NCBI GenBank assembly: GCA_965220045.1
Contig: OZ244803.1
Location: forward strand, 1,116,001-1,180,000
Source: VXOZ01 sp965220045
GTDB taxonomy: Bacteria; Chloroflexota; UBA11872; VXOZ01
DNA: 64,000 nt
Direction: 5' to 3'
The first letter of the stretch is position 1. Each line of letters starts with the position of its first letter. Both the position numbers and the translations under genes were made by a program. The notes under the pieces were generated by a model that was not told the origin of the DNA, made no database searches, and saw nothing but the letters and a program-made list of their open reading frames with translations. Below are positions 16,262 to 25,364 of the stretch, one piece after another.

Positions 16262-17194
16262 GTGGACGAAAACAACAGCGGGAGTGTCATTAGCGCATCA
16301 GACCTGACCAAGCGGTTTGGCGAGATCGTTGCCGTGGACGGCATATCGTTCGAGGTCAGCCGCGGCGAGACCTACGGCCTGTTGGGCCCGAACGGCGCGG
16401 GCAAGACCACCACCATGCGCATGATCAGCGGGCTCTCCCCGCTCACCGCCGGCAAGCTAACCGTGGCAGGCATAGACGTGACCCACCAGGCCCGGGAAGT
16501 CCGCAATGTTCTGGGTGTTGTAACGCAAGAGGACGGCCTCGATACCGACCTCGATGCCAAGCAAAACCTCATTGTCTATGGTTTTACGGCCGGTCTGTCG
16601 TACGCGGAAGCGGAGAAGCGCGCGGACGCCGTGCTCATGTTCTTTGACCTGACCGACAAAGCGCATGAGGAAATCGACTATCTGTCCGGCGGCATGAAGC
16701 GGCGTCTGGCCATTGCCAGAGCTTTCATGACGAGTCCCCGCGTCATCGTGCTTGACGAACCCACGACCGGCCTCGACCCGCAGGGCCGCAATCGCGTGTG
16801 GCAAGAGTTGGAGACCATGAAGCAAGGTGGCGTGACAATTCTCATGTCTACGCACTACATGGATGAAGCAGCGGCGCTTTGCGACCGGCTTGCCATCATG
16901 CATCACGGCAAGATCCTCGCCGAAGGCACGCCCGACGAACTGGTCACCCGGCACGCAGGCTCGGAAGTGGCGCAGGTGCGCGTGTCCAATGGCGTGCGCC
17001 AGGACGTGGTGGACTGGATCGGCAATGCCGGCCTCGACTATCGGGACGCCGGCGCGGTCATTACCGTTACTTCCCGCAACGGCGCGCGCCCTGATCTTTC
17101 TGGCCTGGCAGGGGTGCGGGTATCCTACCGGCCTTCCAACCTGGAGGACGTGTTTCTCACCATGGCCGGTCGCGGGCTCACGGACGACGAATGA
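16262..17194 (+). CDS. ABC-2 exporter ATP-binding protein (NodI/DrrA-like)
   Basis: 310 residues. Cytoplasmic ATPase subunit of an ABC-2 exporter. Walker A GPNGAGKTT (about 39-47), signature YLSGGMKRRL (about 141-150), Walker B VIVLDEPTTGLD (about 163-174) and the H-loop STHYMDEA. The LSGGM form and the ~80-residue C-terminal tail resemble DrrA and NodI proteins, which export antibiotics, lipo-oligosaccharides or polysaccharides. GTG start with GAGG about eight bases upstream. The stop overlaps the permease start by four bases (ATGA), so the two are translationally coupled. Confidence 0.93.
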   Translation: MDENNSGSVISASDLTKRFGEIVAVDGISFEVSRGETYGLLGPNGAGKTTTMRMISGLSPLTAGKLTVAGIDVTHQAREVRNVLGVVTQEDGLDTDLDAKQNLIVYGFTAGLSYAEAEKRADAVLMFFDLTDKAHEEIDYLSGGMKRRLAIARAFMTSPRVIVLDEPTTGLDPQGRNRVWQELETMKQGGVTILMSTHYMDEAAALCDRLAIMHHGKILAEGTPDELVTRHAGSEVAQVRVSNGVRQDVVDWIGNAGLDYRDAGAVITVTSRNGARPDLSGLAGVRVSYRPSNLEDVFLTMAGRGLTDDE

Positions 17195-17982
17195 TGGCTG
17201 CAACGGCAAGCACCTACCTCGCGGGCGTCAGGCTGCGGAGCATTGCAGGCATTTGGTACCGGCATTTCCTTGTGCTCAGGCGCAACCTGCTCACGTCCAT
17301 ATCCTGGTACTTCGTTGAGCCTTTCGTGATTCTCGTGGCCATTGGCATCGGCGTGGGCACGCTGGTGGACGATGTTCAAGGCGTGCCCTATGCGCGCTTC
17401 ATTACTCCCGGCGTCATCGTGGGCTCCGCCATGTTCCATGCCGTTTTCGAGTGCGCTTGGGGAGGATTCATGCGCATTCAGAAGGGCGTGTATGAGACCA
17501 CGCTGACCGCGCCGGTGAGCACGCGCGAGGTCGCCATGGGCGACATTTGCTGGACTATGACCAGGACGGTTGTTACGGCGGTATGCATCGGGTCGGTGGC
17601 GGCGGCATTCGGGTGGATTGACAACCTATCCGGCGTGGGTGTCCTGCTGCCGGCGGCGCTGGTGGGCATGCAATTTGGCGCGCTGGGACTCATATTCGCC
17701 GCGCTCTCACCAAATGTGCACATCCTGTCGCTGACCTTCACCGTGGTGGCAAGTCCCCTTTATTTCTTAAGTGGCGCGTTCTTCCCTATCTCTTCCATGC
17801 CGGATTGGGTGGAGCCGCTGGCCTGGGCCGCGCCGCTGACGCCTTCCGTGCACCTGGCGCGGGGGTTCGTTACCGCCGATCTGGGTATGTCGCACCTGAT
17901 TGCAGGCCTCTATGTCGTCGCTTGGATCGTCGTGCTCTTTCCTATCGCCGCCGCCCTCCTGCACCGCAGACTGGTCAAGTGA
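17191..17982 (+). CDS. ABC-2 type transporter permease (NodJ/DrrB-like)
   Basis: 263 residues with about six hydrophobic segments, the membrane half of the exporter whose ATPase precedes it. Conserved ABC-2 features include the amphipathic N-terminal helix before the first span, the GTLVDD-VQG loop, and the terminal FLSGAFFPISSMPDWVEPLAWAAPLTP segment pattern, typical of NodJ. ATG overlaps the upstream stop. Substrate unknown; no biosynthetic cluster is adjacent. Confidence 0.92.
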   Translation: MMAATASTYLAGVRLRSIAGIWYRHFLVLRRNLLTSISWYFVEPFVILVAIGIGVGTLVDDVQGVPYARFITPGVIVGSAMFHAVFECAWGGFMRIQKGVYETTLTAPVSTREVAMGDICWTMTRTVVTAVCIGSVAAAFGWIDNLSGVGVLLPAALVGMQFGALGLIFAALSPNVHILSLTFTVVASPLYFLSGAFFPISSMPDWVEPLAWAAPLTPSVHLARGFVTADLGMSHLIAGLYVVAWIVVLFPIAAALLHRRLVK

Positions 17983-18326
17983 ACGCCGGCCTCTCCAAAT
18001 GGATGAGAGGTGCCAGCGGCACAAAACACCAAGAAAGTGCTGTGCGGTTGCAGCCGTCGTGTAGTGGCACGATGTGTTCGTTGTAGCGCGGAATTCTGTC
18101 TTTCCGCACCGCCCACACTGCGCGAGTGCGGGTAGGCAAGGCTACACTGGATTGACCGCCAAAGTGCTACAGTGAAAAGGCGAGAGCAACGGGTCTGGGC
18201 AGCGGCGGCAGACTCACGGTAATGTACCTTCTGACGCCGGAATCTTGCACATCAATTCTGACGGCGTGCAATCTGATCCAAGAGGACAGCGACGTTTTCT
18301 TGTAACACTTTCCAGGAGGATGCAGT
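17983..18326. other. Intergenic region before the binding-protein gene
   Basis: About 340 bases. TTGACC at 18152-18157 and TACAGT at 18168-18173 are too close to form a standard promoter. No hairpin with a T tract is evident. I see no gene. Confidence 0.35.
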
Positions 18327-20261
18327 ATGCGAATACATCGTAAATTAGCACTGCGGGCGGCGCGGCGCCACGACGAGGCCTTAGCCCCGAATTCTGGCGA
18401 CGGCGCGTGGGCGGCCCAAGTGCGACGAAGTTCCGTGCTCGGCCTGTTGGCAATTGTCGCCGTGCTGCTTCTCTTATCATGCGGCGTAGTGACCACGGTT
18501 GAACCCAAAGAGGAGCCCGCCCAGAAGCAACCCGACATTACCCGCGATTACGAGACGATTGTCGCCGATCTTCAGGAAAATGCCTCGGACTTTGCGTATG
18601 CCATCGGCAAGCCGGGTGGGCAGATTACGTACTCCACTATCGGCGAGCCGCTGACCTTCAACCTGGCGCTTGCTAATGATGCTTCGTCATCCGGGTACCT
18701 CAGCTACCTTTTCGAGGGTCTCACCGAGATTTCGTGGCTGACGAATGAGGTGGAACCGGCCTTGGCGGAGTCCTGGGAGCACTCTGACGACGGCTTGACC
18801 TGGACCTTCCACCTGCGCCAAGACGTGACGTGGCATGACGGTGAGCCCTTTACGGCTCACGATGTTGAATTCACCTTCAACCGCATCATCTACAACGACG
18901 GTATTCCCACAAATGACCGCGCTGCTTTTGTGTTCCGCTACATCGACGCGGAGAGCGGCGAATGGACGGAAGGCCGCATGACCGTGCGCACGCTGGATGA
19001 GTACACGGTTGAGTTCGTTCTGCCGGTGTCCTTTGCCCCGTTCTTGCGCTCTTTGGGCCAGGCGATTTACCCCAAGCACATTCTGGAGCCGTATGTGGAT
19101 GGCGGTACGTTTGATTCTGTGTGGGATATCGAGACCGACCCGCAGGAAATCATCGGCACCGGCCCTTTCACGATTGAGCGCTACGACACTGAGGAACTGC
19201 TGGTGCTGCGGCGCAATCCCAATTACTGGCTCAAGGACGCCGCCGGCAATTCTCTGCCGTACCTGGACTCCATCGTCTATCACATCGTCGCGGACTTCGA
19301 GACCGAGCTGGAGATGTTCCAGGCGGGTCAGACCGACGCCCACGGCGTCTTGGGCGAAGAATACGAACACCTGAAGCCGTTCGAGGCGGAGGGGAATTAC
19401 ACCATTCACCGGCGCGGACCCGGCTTTGGGACGTCGTTCCTCACCTTCAACATGAACCCCGGTACGAACGCTGAGACCGGCGCGCCGTATGTTGCGCCGG
19501 AGAAGCTGGCGTGGTTCCAAGACACGCAGTTTCGCCGGGCGGTTGCCCACACGGTTGACAAAGCCGCAATCGTTGCGGAGATCCAGCATGGGCTCGGCTA
19601 TCCGCAGTGGTCGTCCGTCAGCCCGGCGGCCGGCGATTTCCACAATCCCGGCGTCCGCCGCTATCCCTACGACATCGCCGCGGCCAAGCAAATCCTGGAT
19701 GAGCTCGGTTGGGTGGATACCAACGGCGACGGCATTCGCGAGGACAAAGACGGCAACACCATCGAGTTCACGCTGGCGACCAACGGTGACAATAGTGTGC
19801 GCGCGGCCATCTCCCAGCGCATTGCCGCGGGCCTGCTGGCGGCCGGCATCAAAGCCAACTACGAGTCAATTGAATTTGGCGAGCTCGTAAACCAGTTGAC
19901 CGCCACCTACGACTGGGAAGCCATCGTCATCGGCCTGACCGGCGGCACGGACCCGTATAGCGGTATCGCGGTCTGGCATAGCAGCGAATTCCTGCACTTG
20001 TGGTACCCCAGCCAGCCGGAACCCGCTACCGACTGGGAGGCCGCGATCGACGAACTCTACATCCAGGCCAGCCAGGAGCTCGACCACGCCAAGCGTGTGG
20101 CACTCTACCACCAGGCCCAGGCAATCGTCGCCGAAAACCTGCCCCTGATCTACACCACCCAAGGCGAACGCCTCACCGCCACCCGCAACGTGTTCGGGAA
20201 TACTACGCCGACGCTGTATGGGCTGTGGGACGTGCGGTATCTGTACCGGTTGGACCAGTAG
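18327..20261 (+). CDS. ABC transporter substrate-binding lipoprotein, family 5 (peptide/nickel type)
   Basis: 644 residues. Extracytoplasmic binding protein of the DppA/OppA family, which captures peptides, opines or other small organics. After a basic 34-residue head there is one hydrophobic stretch (37-50) and a lipobox LLSC with the lipidated cysteine at C52. Family blocks follow: GGQITYSTIGEPLTFN, then VEPALAESWEHSDDGLTWTF and VTWHDGEPFTAHDVEFTFNR. An extra Ca-binding-like loop (DTNGDGIREDKDGN) sits near 470. AGGAGG seven bases upstream fixes the start despite the unusually long N-terminal region. No dpp/opp permeases or ATPases are adjacent, so it is an orphan. A strong hairpin follows. 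Confidence 0.92.
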   Translation: MRIHRKLALRAARRHDEALAPNSGDGAWAAQVRRSSVLGLLAIVAVLLLLSCGVVTTVEPKEEPAQKQPDITRDYETIVADLQENASDFAYAIGKPGGQITYSTIGEPLTFNLALANDASSSGYLSYLFEGLTEISWLTNEVEPALAESWEHSDDGLTWTFHLRQDVTWHDGEPFTAHDVEFTFNRIIYNDGIPTNDRAAFVFRYIDAESGEWTEGRMTVRTLDEYTVEFVLPVSFAPFLRSLGQAIYPKHILEPYVDGGTFDSVWDIETDPQEIIGTGPFTIERYDTEELLVLRRNPNYWLKDAAGNSLPYLDSIVYHIVADFETELEMFQAGQTDAHGVLGEEYEHLKPFEAEGNYTIHRRGPGFGTSFLTFNMNPGTNAETGAPYVAPEKLAWFQDTQFRRAVAHTVDKAAIVAEIQHGLGYPQWSSVSPAAGDFHNPGVRRYPYDIAAAKQILDELGWVDTNGDGIREDKDGNTIEFTLATNGDNSVRAAISQRIAAGLLAAGIKANYESIEFGELVNQLTATYDWEAIVIGLTGGTDPYSGIAVWHSSEFLHLWYPSQPEPATDWEAAIDELYIQASQELDHAKRVALYHQAQAIVAENLPLIYTTQGERLTATRNVFGNTTPTLYGLWDVRYLYRLDQ

Positions 20262-20314
20262 TAGGTAAAGTTTGGTTGCCTTGCTGGAATCGGTTGTTGG
20301 CTTTGCAAACTGAG

Positions 20315-20340
20315 AAGCCCCCCTATTGCTAGGGGGGCTT
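20315..20340 (+). terminator. Terminator hairpin after the binding-protein gene
   Basis: Perfect 11-base stem AAGCCCCCCTA with TAGGGGGGCTT around a TTGC loop, followed by AGTCTCCTCTT. Stem strength supports a terminator; the T tract is weak. Confidence 0.7.
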
Positions 20341-20402
20341 AGTCTCCTCTTCGAGTTTAACTTTCACGAATGCCTATTTGGGTCAGACTGTAGTCTCCAT
20401 TT

Positions 20403-20564
20403 CTAGTCTAGGCTGCTGAAGCGGTTGGAGAGAATTTCGTCGATGATGGCGACGGAGAAGAGCAGGGCGAAGGGGATGGCGAGCATGAGGAAGATCGCGA
20501 CGAGCGATATGAAGAAGAGCACGGTGTCTGCGGTGCTGAGTGTCGACATCCACTGGATGAACAT
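20403..20564 (-). CDS. Small single-span membrane protein
   Basis: 53 residues from ATG 20564, with AGGA five bases upstream; the frame is open 18 codons further but lacks a signal there. One long hydrophobic helix (about 14-40, VLFFISLVAIFLML and on) is followed by a short polar tail. No known family is recognised. It is convergent with the binding-protein gene and shares strand with the coiled-coil protein upstream. A real small gene is likely from codon pattern and start signal, not from homology. Confidence 0.5.
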   Translation of the reverse strand: MFIQWMSTLSTADTVLFFISLVAIFLMLAIPFALLFSVAIIDEILSNRFSSLD

Positions 20565-20715
20565 TGCAGTCCTATTCTCTCTTCGCCGCACCGCATAGGT
20601 GAGGCACGGCCGCATCAATCACAGCGCCCGGCACGGCGGATTGAAGTGGCTGACGGTTACAATTCGGTGACTGAGCAACTCAGTCTCCCAGGGCAGAACG
20701 CCGGTTTCTACGCTT

Positions 20716-20958
20716 CTAGGCTGGCGATAACTCCAACGCGGCCAGTATCCCGACTACCACGATGGCGACCCCGTAGAGATGCAGCCGCATGCGCAACTCC
20801 AGTTCGCGGATCTTGGACTCGAGGGAGATGATGTCCGCCTTGGTCGCCAACTCATCCTTCGATTCGCTGAGGGCATCCAGCAAGCTCTTGGCCTGCGATT
20901 CTGTAAAGCCTCCCGCCTTGAGCGCCTCGTACGTCTTATGTGTGTCGAATACCGCCAT
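20716..20958 (-). CDS. Small coiled-coil membrane protein (DUF1640/CCDC90-like)
   Basis: 80 residues from ATG 20958 (frame open nine codons further). N-terminus MAVFDTHKTYEALKAGGFTE, then DALSESKDELATKAD, a short heptad coiled coil and one C-terminal membrane helix (about 60-77). This layout is that of the bacterial DUF1640-type proteins related to mitochondrial CCDC90/MCUR1, often found in multicopy and of unknown role. AGGG lies about eight bases upstream. Confidence 0.72.
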   Translation of the reverse strand: MAVFDTHKTYEALKAGGFTESQAKSLLDALSESKDELATKADIISLESKIRELELRMRLHLYGVAIVVVGILAALELSPA

Positions 20959-21110
20959 CGCGATGCCCTGCTTCCATGGGAGCACTTCAATAGCCTAAAC
21001 TAACTCTACCAATTGCCGGAATGGAAGACAATCACTAACGGCAATTATTCGGTTCGAGCAGCAGTTCTTAGAAGCTTGCTCAATGGTGCCTTCCCATATT
21101 TGGAAGTGCG

Positions 21111-22565
21111 TCACGCTTCTTCCGGCCAGTCGAGCATCTGCACGGTGACCTCGCTGCCGGGCTCGACATAATCTGTGTGCTCCGAGATGATGGCGAGGCC
21201 GTTGGCTTTGGCGAGGGACGTGAGAAGCTGCGACCCCTGCTCGCCGGTGAGCCGCGCGGTGTAGCCGTGGTCGTCGCGCTCCACGACCACGCGCACGAAC
21301 TGGCGCCGGCCGTGGTTTTCCATGCCGTCGAGGAAGCGCGCCGTGATGGTGGTCTTGTGCAGGTGGGTGTGCCCCTGCATGACGAGGAGCGCGGGGCGGA
21401 CGAATTCCTCAAAGGTGACATAAGCGGAGACCGGATTGCCGGGCAGGCCGACGACGGGGACGCGGCGGGTTGGTTCAGCGGATGAAAGATGGATTCCCGC
21501 TTTCGCGGGAATGACGGGATCAGGTCCCCCCGCGAGGTTGGACCCCTCACCCTGGCCCTCTCCCCGGGGAGAGGGAATGCTCCCCGCTTGCGCGGGAATG
21601 AGGGATGAGTCCGCGTCCGCTCTGGTAGAATCCGCACTTACTGTTCCCTCGATATGACCGAAAGCCAGCGGCTTGCCGGGGCGCATGCGGATGCGCCAGA
21701 AGTCGATTGCGCCTTCCGCGCCCAGCACGTTACGCACCAGGTCGTAGTCGCCCATGGAAACCCCGCCGATGGTTACGATCAGGTCGCAGTCGTGGCAGGA
21801 GAGCAGGGCTTGACGAATCTCGTCCACGGTGTCGCCGACCACGGGCAGGCGGCGCGGGACTCCGCCATAGACGGTTACCAGCGCTTCCAGAGCATGGGCC
21901 GCGCTGTTGCGCACCTGACCGGGCAGCAGCGGCTCCGCGATGTCGACCACCTCGTCGCCGGTGGGGATCACCGCCACCACGGGCCGGCGGTAGACCGTCA
22001 CTTCGGTCTTGCCCAGGGACGCCATCACGCCGATCTCGGCTGCGCGAATCCGCTTGCCCTGAGCGAGCACCGTTTCGCCGGTCTTGATGTCCTCAGCGCG
22101 AAAGCGCACGTTGTCCTGGTATTCCGGGGCAAGCAGGATGCCGACGGTGGCAGGATCGCCGCTCGCGCCGGGCGGGGTGCCGAACTTCGCCCAGTCGGTG
22201 CGGTCCGTATCCTCGAACGGCACCACGGCGTCGCTGCCCGGCGGCACCGGCGCGCCGGTCATGATGCGCACGGCTTCGCCGGGTCCCAGCGGCGCGTCCG
22301 GCACTGCTCCCGCAGCCAGGTCGCCGACGACGCGCAAGTGCACCGGCTGCCCCTCACTCGCCGTCTGCGTATCGGCAAAGCGCACGGCATAGCCGTCCAT
22401 GGCCGAGTTGTCGAACGCGGGCACGTCTTCCGCGCTGACTACGTCCTCCGCGAGCACGCGGCCGAGGGTTTCCATGAGTGGCACTGTCTCCGCCTCAAGC
22501 ACGGAGAACTGCGAGACAATGCGCGCAAACGCTTCCTCGACGCTGAGCATACGGTCTTCCGGCAT
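21111..22565 (-). CDS. moeA: Molybdopterin molybdenumtransferase MoeA with in-frame repeat insertion
   Basis: 484 residues, about 60-70 longer than usual. MoeA inserts molybdate into adenylylated molybdopterin. Conserved blocks are FDNSAMDGYAVR (51-62), MTGAPVPPGSDAVV (102-115), PTGDEVVD (201-208), GGVSMGDYDLVR (267-278), PGKPLAFG (296-303) and GLPGNPVSAYVTF (373-385). The last two normally lie within about ten residues; here some 65 residues separate them. That stretch (roughly 306-367) reads as translated palindromic repeats: SLIPAQAG, SPRGEGQGEG and VIPAKAGIHL, encoded at 21479-21610. The reading frame is intact, and both flanking motifs are normal, so the protein may still work. No other moa/mob genes are nearby. 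Confidence 0.92.
   Translation of the reverse strand: MPEDRMLSVEEAFARIVSQFSVLEAETVPLMETLGRVLAEDVVSAEDVPAFDNSAMDGYAVRFADTQTASEGQPVHLRVVGDLAAGAVPDAPLGPGEAVRIMTGAPVPPGSDAVVPFEDTDRTDWAKFGTPPGASGDPATVGILLAPEYQDNVRFRAEDIKTGETVLAQGKRIRAAEIGVMASLGKTEVTVYRRPVVAVIPTGDEVVDIAEPLLPGQVRNSAAHALEALVTVYGGVPRRLPVVGDTVDEIRQALLSCHDCDLIVTIGGVSMGDYDLVRNVLGAEGAIDFWRIRMRPGKPLAFGHIEGTVSADSTRADADSSLIPAQAGSIPSPRGEGQGEGSNLAGGPDPVIPAKAGIHLSSAEPTRRVPVVGLPGNPVSAYVTFEEFVRPALLVMQGHTHLHKTTITARFLDGMENHGRRQFVRVVVERDDHGYTARLTGEQGSQLLTSLAKANGLAIISEHTDYVEPGSEVTVQMLDWPEEA
21479..21610 (-). repeat. Palindromic repeat cluster inside moeA
   Basis: Three hairpin units: 21487-21504 (CGCGAAAGCG core on the minus strand), a CTCTCCCCGGGGAGAG palindrome around 21558-21573, and a second CCCGC-GCGGG unit around 21584-21598. 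The first shares 26 of 27 bases with the repeat at 15941. Confidence 0.8.
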
Positions 22566-22708
22566 GGTGGCCGTTTACCTTTATTGGCTAGGTTTTACTT
22601 TGTTGAGGTAACTCTGAATGGGTCTAACTGAGCGGCGCTCGTGTGCCGCAGCAGTCTCGGCTCAAAGGCGGCCGCGAGAGCGCATCTTGAAGCCGCCTAA
22701 AGTAAGCA

Positions 22709-22727
22709 GCGGGGGACAAGCCCCCGC
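22709..22727. terminator. Hairpin between moeA and aldehyde dehydrogenase
   Basis: Seven-base GC stem GCGGGGG with CCCCCGC around ACAAG. No T tract on either strand, so it may be an intergenic repeat instead of a terminator. The rest of 22566-22813 shows nothing recognisable. Confidence 0.35.
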
Positions 22728-22813
22728 GCTCCTGAAGTCAACTCAATCGGCATCCGCGTAAGCAGTCGACGCCGCGCTCATCCCTGTATTCTCGTTCAAC
22801 ACAAGATATGAAC

Positions 22814-24262
22814 TTACCCTTGCAGGTTGAACACCACCAGTTTCAGGTCGGTCATTTCTTCGATGACGAATTTGGGGCCCTCACGGCCCATGCCGCTCTC
22901 TTTCACGCCGCCGAAGGGCATCTGGTCGGCGCGGTAGCGCGACGTATCGTTGATCATCAACGCGCCGATGCGCACCTCTTTGGCCGCTTTCCAGGCGGTT
23001 TCCAGGTCGTTGGTAAAGATGCCGCCCTGCAGGCCGTAGCGGGAGTCGTTCGCCAGGGCAATCGCCTCATCGATGTCGTCAAATGCAGTTACCGTAACCG
23101 CGGGACCGAACAACTCTTCCTGGAAAATACGCATATTGGAGCGCACGCCGCTGATTACTGCCGGTGTGACGAACTGAGCCTCGCGCGAGCCGCCACAGTG
23201 TACGGTCGCGCCGTCGGCTGCCGCTTCCTCGAACCAGGCTTCCACGCGCTCGGCGGCGCTGAGCGTCACCATGGGGCCGACGTCGGTGCTGTCTTCGTAC
23301 GAGGGACCCACATTCATCTTCTCCACCTGGGGCACCAAGGCCGCCAGGAATTCCTCCTCGATGTCGCGGTGCACGAGGATTCGTTGGGCGGAGGTGCACA
23401 CCTGACCCGCATTCATGTATCCGCCTTGGGCAACGCCTTCAGCCGCCGCTTGCACGTCGGCTGTTTTGTCGACGATGACGGGTGAGTTTGCGCCCAATTC
23501 TAGAGTGGCCCGGCGCAGCCCGATGCTGTTGCGCAGGTGCTTGCCGACCTCGGCGGAGCCCGTGAACGAATACATCGCGAAGCGCTCGTCCTGAATGAGC
23601 CACTCGCCGAGCGTCGCCCCGCCGCCGACGAGGAGGTTCAGGTGTCCCGGCGGCAGCCCGGCATCCAGGAAAGCCTGGCAGATCTTCACCGCCGTCACCG
23701 GCGTGGCGCTGGCGGGCTTGAGAACGACCGTATTGCCGGCCGCAATAGCGGGCGCGATCTTATGCGCCACGAGAATGGCCGGGAAGTTGAACGGCGAGAT
23801 GCAGCAAATCACTCCAATGGGCTGGCGCATGGTGAACGCCAACCGGTTTTCGGATGCTACCGCGGCTTCCACTGGAATTTGCTCGCCATGGATGCGCTTG
23901 GCTTCTTCCGCTGCCACGAGGATCGTGCTTGCGGCGCGCGACACTTCAATTCGCGCTTCTTTGATGGGCTTGCCGCCCTCCATGCTCATGTGGAAGGCGA
24001 TGTCCTCGACACGTTCCGTAAGTAGCTGGGACGCCTTATAGAGGATTTCGTAGCGCTGGTAAGCGGAGAGTTCCTGCTTGTCGTATGCGCGTTGCGCCGC
24101 CTCGATGGCAGCGTCCAGTTCGTCTTGTGTCGCTTCCGGCAGCGTAGCGAAGACCTCACCGTCATTGGGGCTGCGTACTTCCAGCAGCTTGCCGTCGCGC
24201 CGCTCAACCCACTCGCCATCAATCAGCAATCCAAAGTGCTTTGGTTCGGTAGTAACCGCCAT
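22814..24262 (-). CDS. NAD(P)-dependent aldehyde dehydrogenase
   Basis: 482 residues, ALDH superfamily. Oxidises an aldehyde to the acid. Conserved features: FNFPAILVAHKIAPAIAAGN with the cofactor-binding lysine in VLKPAS, the nucleotide loop FTGSAEVGKHL, the general-base glutamate in LELGANSP, and the catalytic cysteine in GQVCTSAQR, then EELFGPAVTV and MPFGGVKESGMGREG. It resembles lactaldehyde, succinate-semialdehyde and sulfolactaldehyde dehydrogenases; the true substrate is uncertain. AAGGAG is ten bases upstream of the ATG. It is transcribed alone. Confidence 0.93.
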   Translation of the reverse strand: MAVTTEPKHFGLLIDGEWVERRDGKLLEVRSPNDGEVFATLPEATQDELDAAIEAAQRAYDKQELSAYQRYEILYKASQLLTERVEDIAFHMSMEGGKPIKEARIEVSRAASTILVAAEEAKRIHGEQIPVEAAVASENRLAFTMRQPIGVICCISPFNFPAILVAHKIAPAIAAGNTVVLKPASATPVTAVKICQAFLDAGLPPGHLNLLVGGGATLGEWLIQDERFAMYSFTGSAEVGKHLRNSIGLRRATLELGANSPVIVDKTADVQAAAEGVAQGGYMNAGQVCTSAQRILVHRDIEEEFLAALVPQVEKMNVGPSYEDSTDVGPMVTLSAAERVEAWFEEAAADGATVHCGGSREAQFVTPAVISGVRSNMRIFQEELFGPAVTVTAFDDIDEAIALANDSRYGLQGGIFTNDLETAWKAAKEVRIGALMINDTSRYRADQMPFGGVKESGMGREGPKFVIEEMTDLKLVVFNLQG

Positions 24263-24693
24263 CGTCCATCGTCTCCTTGCGTAGGCTTGGTGAGTTCATG
24301 TTAGTTCCATATCACCATAGCATAGGCATTAGCGCGCGTACATGCAGACGACTGCGTGGGAAGGGCCGACTGCACTGCTTAGTGTGCCGGCGCTTGAGCA
24401 GCATGGCTATTGAGCTTGCTTGACAGGTTCATTCCTCCTTAATTCGGTCCTCTCAGTAGTGGAAAGGGTGTGCTCAGTCTCTTCGTAAAAGGTGTTCCTC
24501 GGCATCAAATACGGGTGCTCGCCAACTTTGGTATAGGGGGTTGGGAAGATCGAATGTGCGCCGACGGGCGTCCTGCCGGGCCACGGTGCTATCATGGCCG
24601 AGGATGCATATAGCCAGTTGCAGCCACGGCGGAATCAGGGAGCAATCATATTGAGCTCGACATTACTATCATGCTTAGGGGGAGGTCTGTCAC
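24263..24693. other. Divergent intergenic region
   Basis: About 430 bases between the aldehyde dehydrogenase and the gamma carbonic anhydrase. A 62-codon minus-strand frame (24407-24595) has no recognisable product. No confident promoter or RNA is seen; TATCAT hexamers near 24592 and 24668 are weak candidates. Confidence 0.35.
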
Positions 24694-25224
24694 GTGCCAC
24701 TACTGCCGTATAAAGGCGTGATGCCTCGCGTTGGCAAGAATGTCTTCATCGCGGAAAACGCGTATGTCATCGGCGACGTAGAGCTGGGCGACTATGCCAG
24801 TGTGTGGTACGGGGCCGTGCTGCGCGGGGACTTTGCGCCAATTGTCATTGGTTCGCACACCAGCATTCAAGAGAACTGCGTTGTGCACACGGACCATGGG
24901 TTTCCGTCTCAGGTAGGGGCCCATGTTACCACCGGGCACACCGCTGTCATTCACGGCGCGTCCGTAGGCGACCACTGCATTATCGGCATGGGCGCGTTGC
25001 TATTGAACGGCGCCTCAGTGGGACCGGAGAGCATCGTCGGCGCGGGAGCGGTGCTGGCAGAGGGCAAGGTATTCGCGCCGCGGTCACTGATTCTTGGCGT
25101 ACCGGGCAAGGTGCTGCGAGAGGTCACCGAGCCAGAGATTGAACGCATCTACAGCAACGCGGAAACGTACCTGGGTTACGCGCGGGAGTACTTGGAAGCG
25201 CGGGGGCTATACGAAGCAGAATAG
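24694..25224 (+). CDS. Gamma-class carbonic anhydrase-like hexapeptide protein
   Basis: 176 residues. Left-handed beta-helix made of hexapeptide repeats, related to CamH/YrdA; members interconvert CO2 and bicarbonate or have lost that activity. The zinc histidines are present: VVHTDHG and TTGHTAVIHG match the three-ligand pattern. The arginine and glutamine of the trimer interface (LRGDFAPIVIG, SIQENCVVH) are conserved. GTG start with GGAGG eight bases upstream. The catalytic proton-shuttle loop of the archetypal Cam is absent, as is usual in this subgroup. Confidence 0.9.
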   Translation: MPLLPYKGVMPRVGKNVFIAENAYVIGDVELGDYASVWYGAVLRGDFAPIVIGSHTSIQENCVVHTDHGFPSQVGAHVTTGHTAVIHGASVGDHCIIGMGALLLNGASVGPESIVGAGAVLAEGKVFAPRSLILGVPGKVLREVTEPEIERIYSNAETYLGYAREYLEARGLYEAE

Positions 25225-25364
25225 CCGACCAATGAAACTGAGCGCTTGTATAGAATGGCGTGGGCAGTCTGAATCTGCTCCTGGGTAGCAATTGCCCGGC
25301 GACTTCAGTCCTTGGCGAAGCCAGTGGGACTAGCGGATTCTGAGGAATTTGTTCTCAGCAGCTC

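Noticed and set aside
18687..19691. 334-codon minus-strand frame opposite the binding-protein gene
   Set aside because: Antisense shadow; no ribosome-binding site or family pattern.
21654..22631. 325-codon plus-strand frame opposite moeA
   Set aside because: Histidine- and arginine-rich mirror of the moeA reading frame with no motif.
24407..24595. 62-codon minus-strand frame
   Set aside because: No motif, no conserved pattern and a weak start; left as part of the intergenic region.
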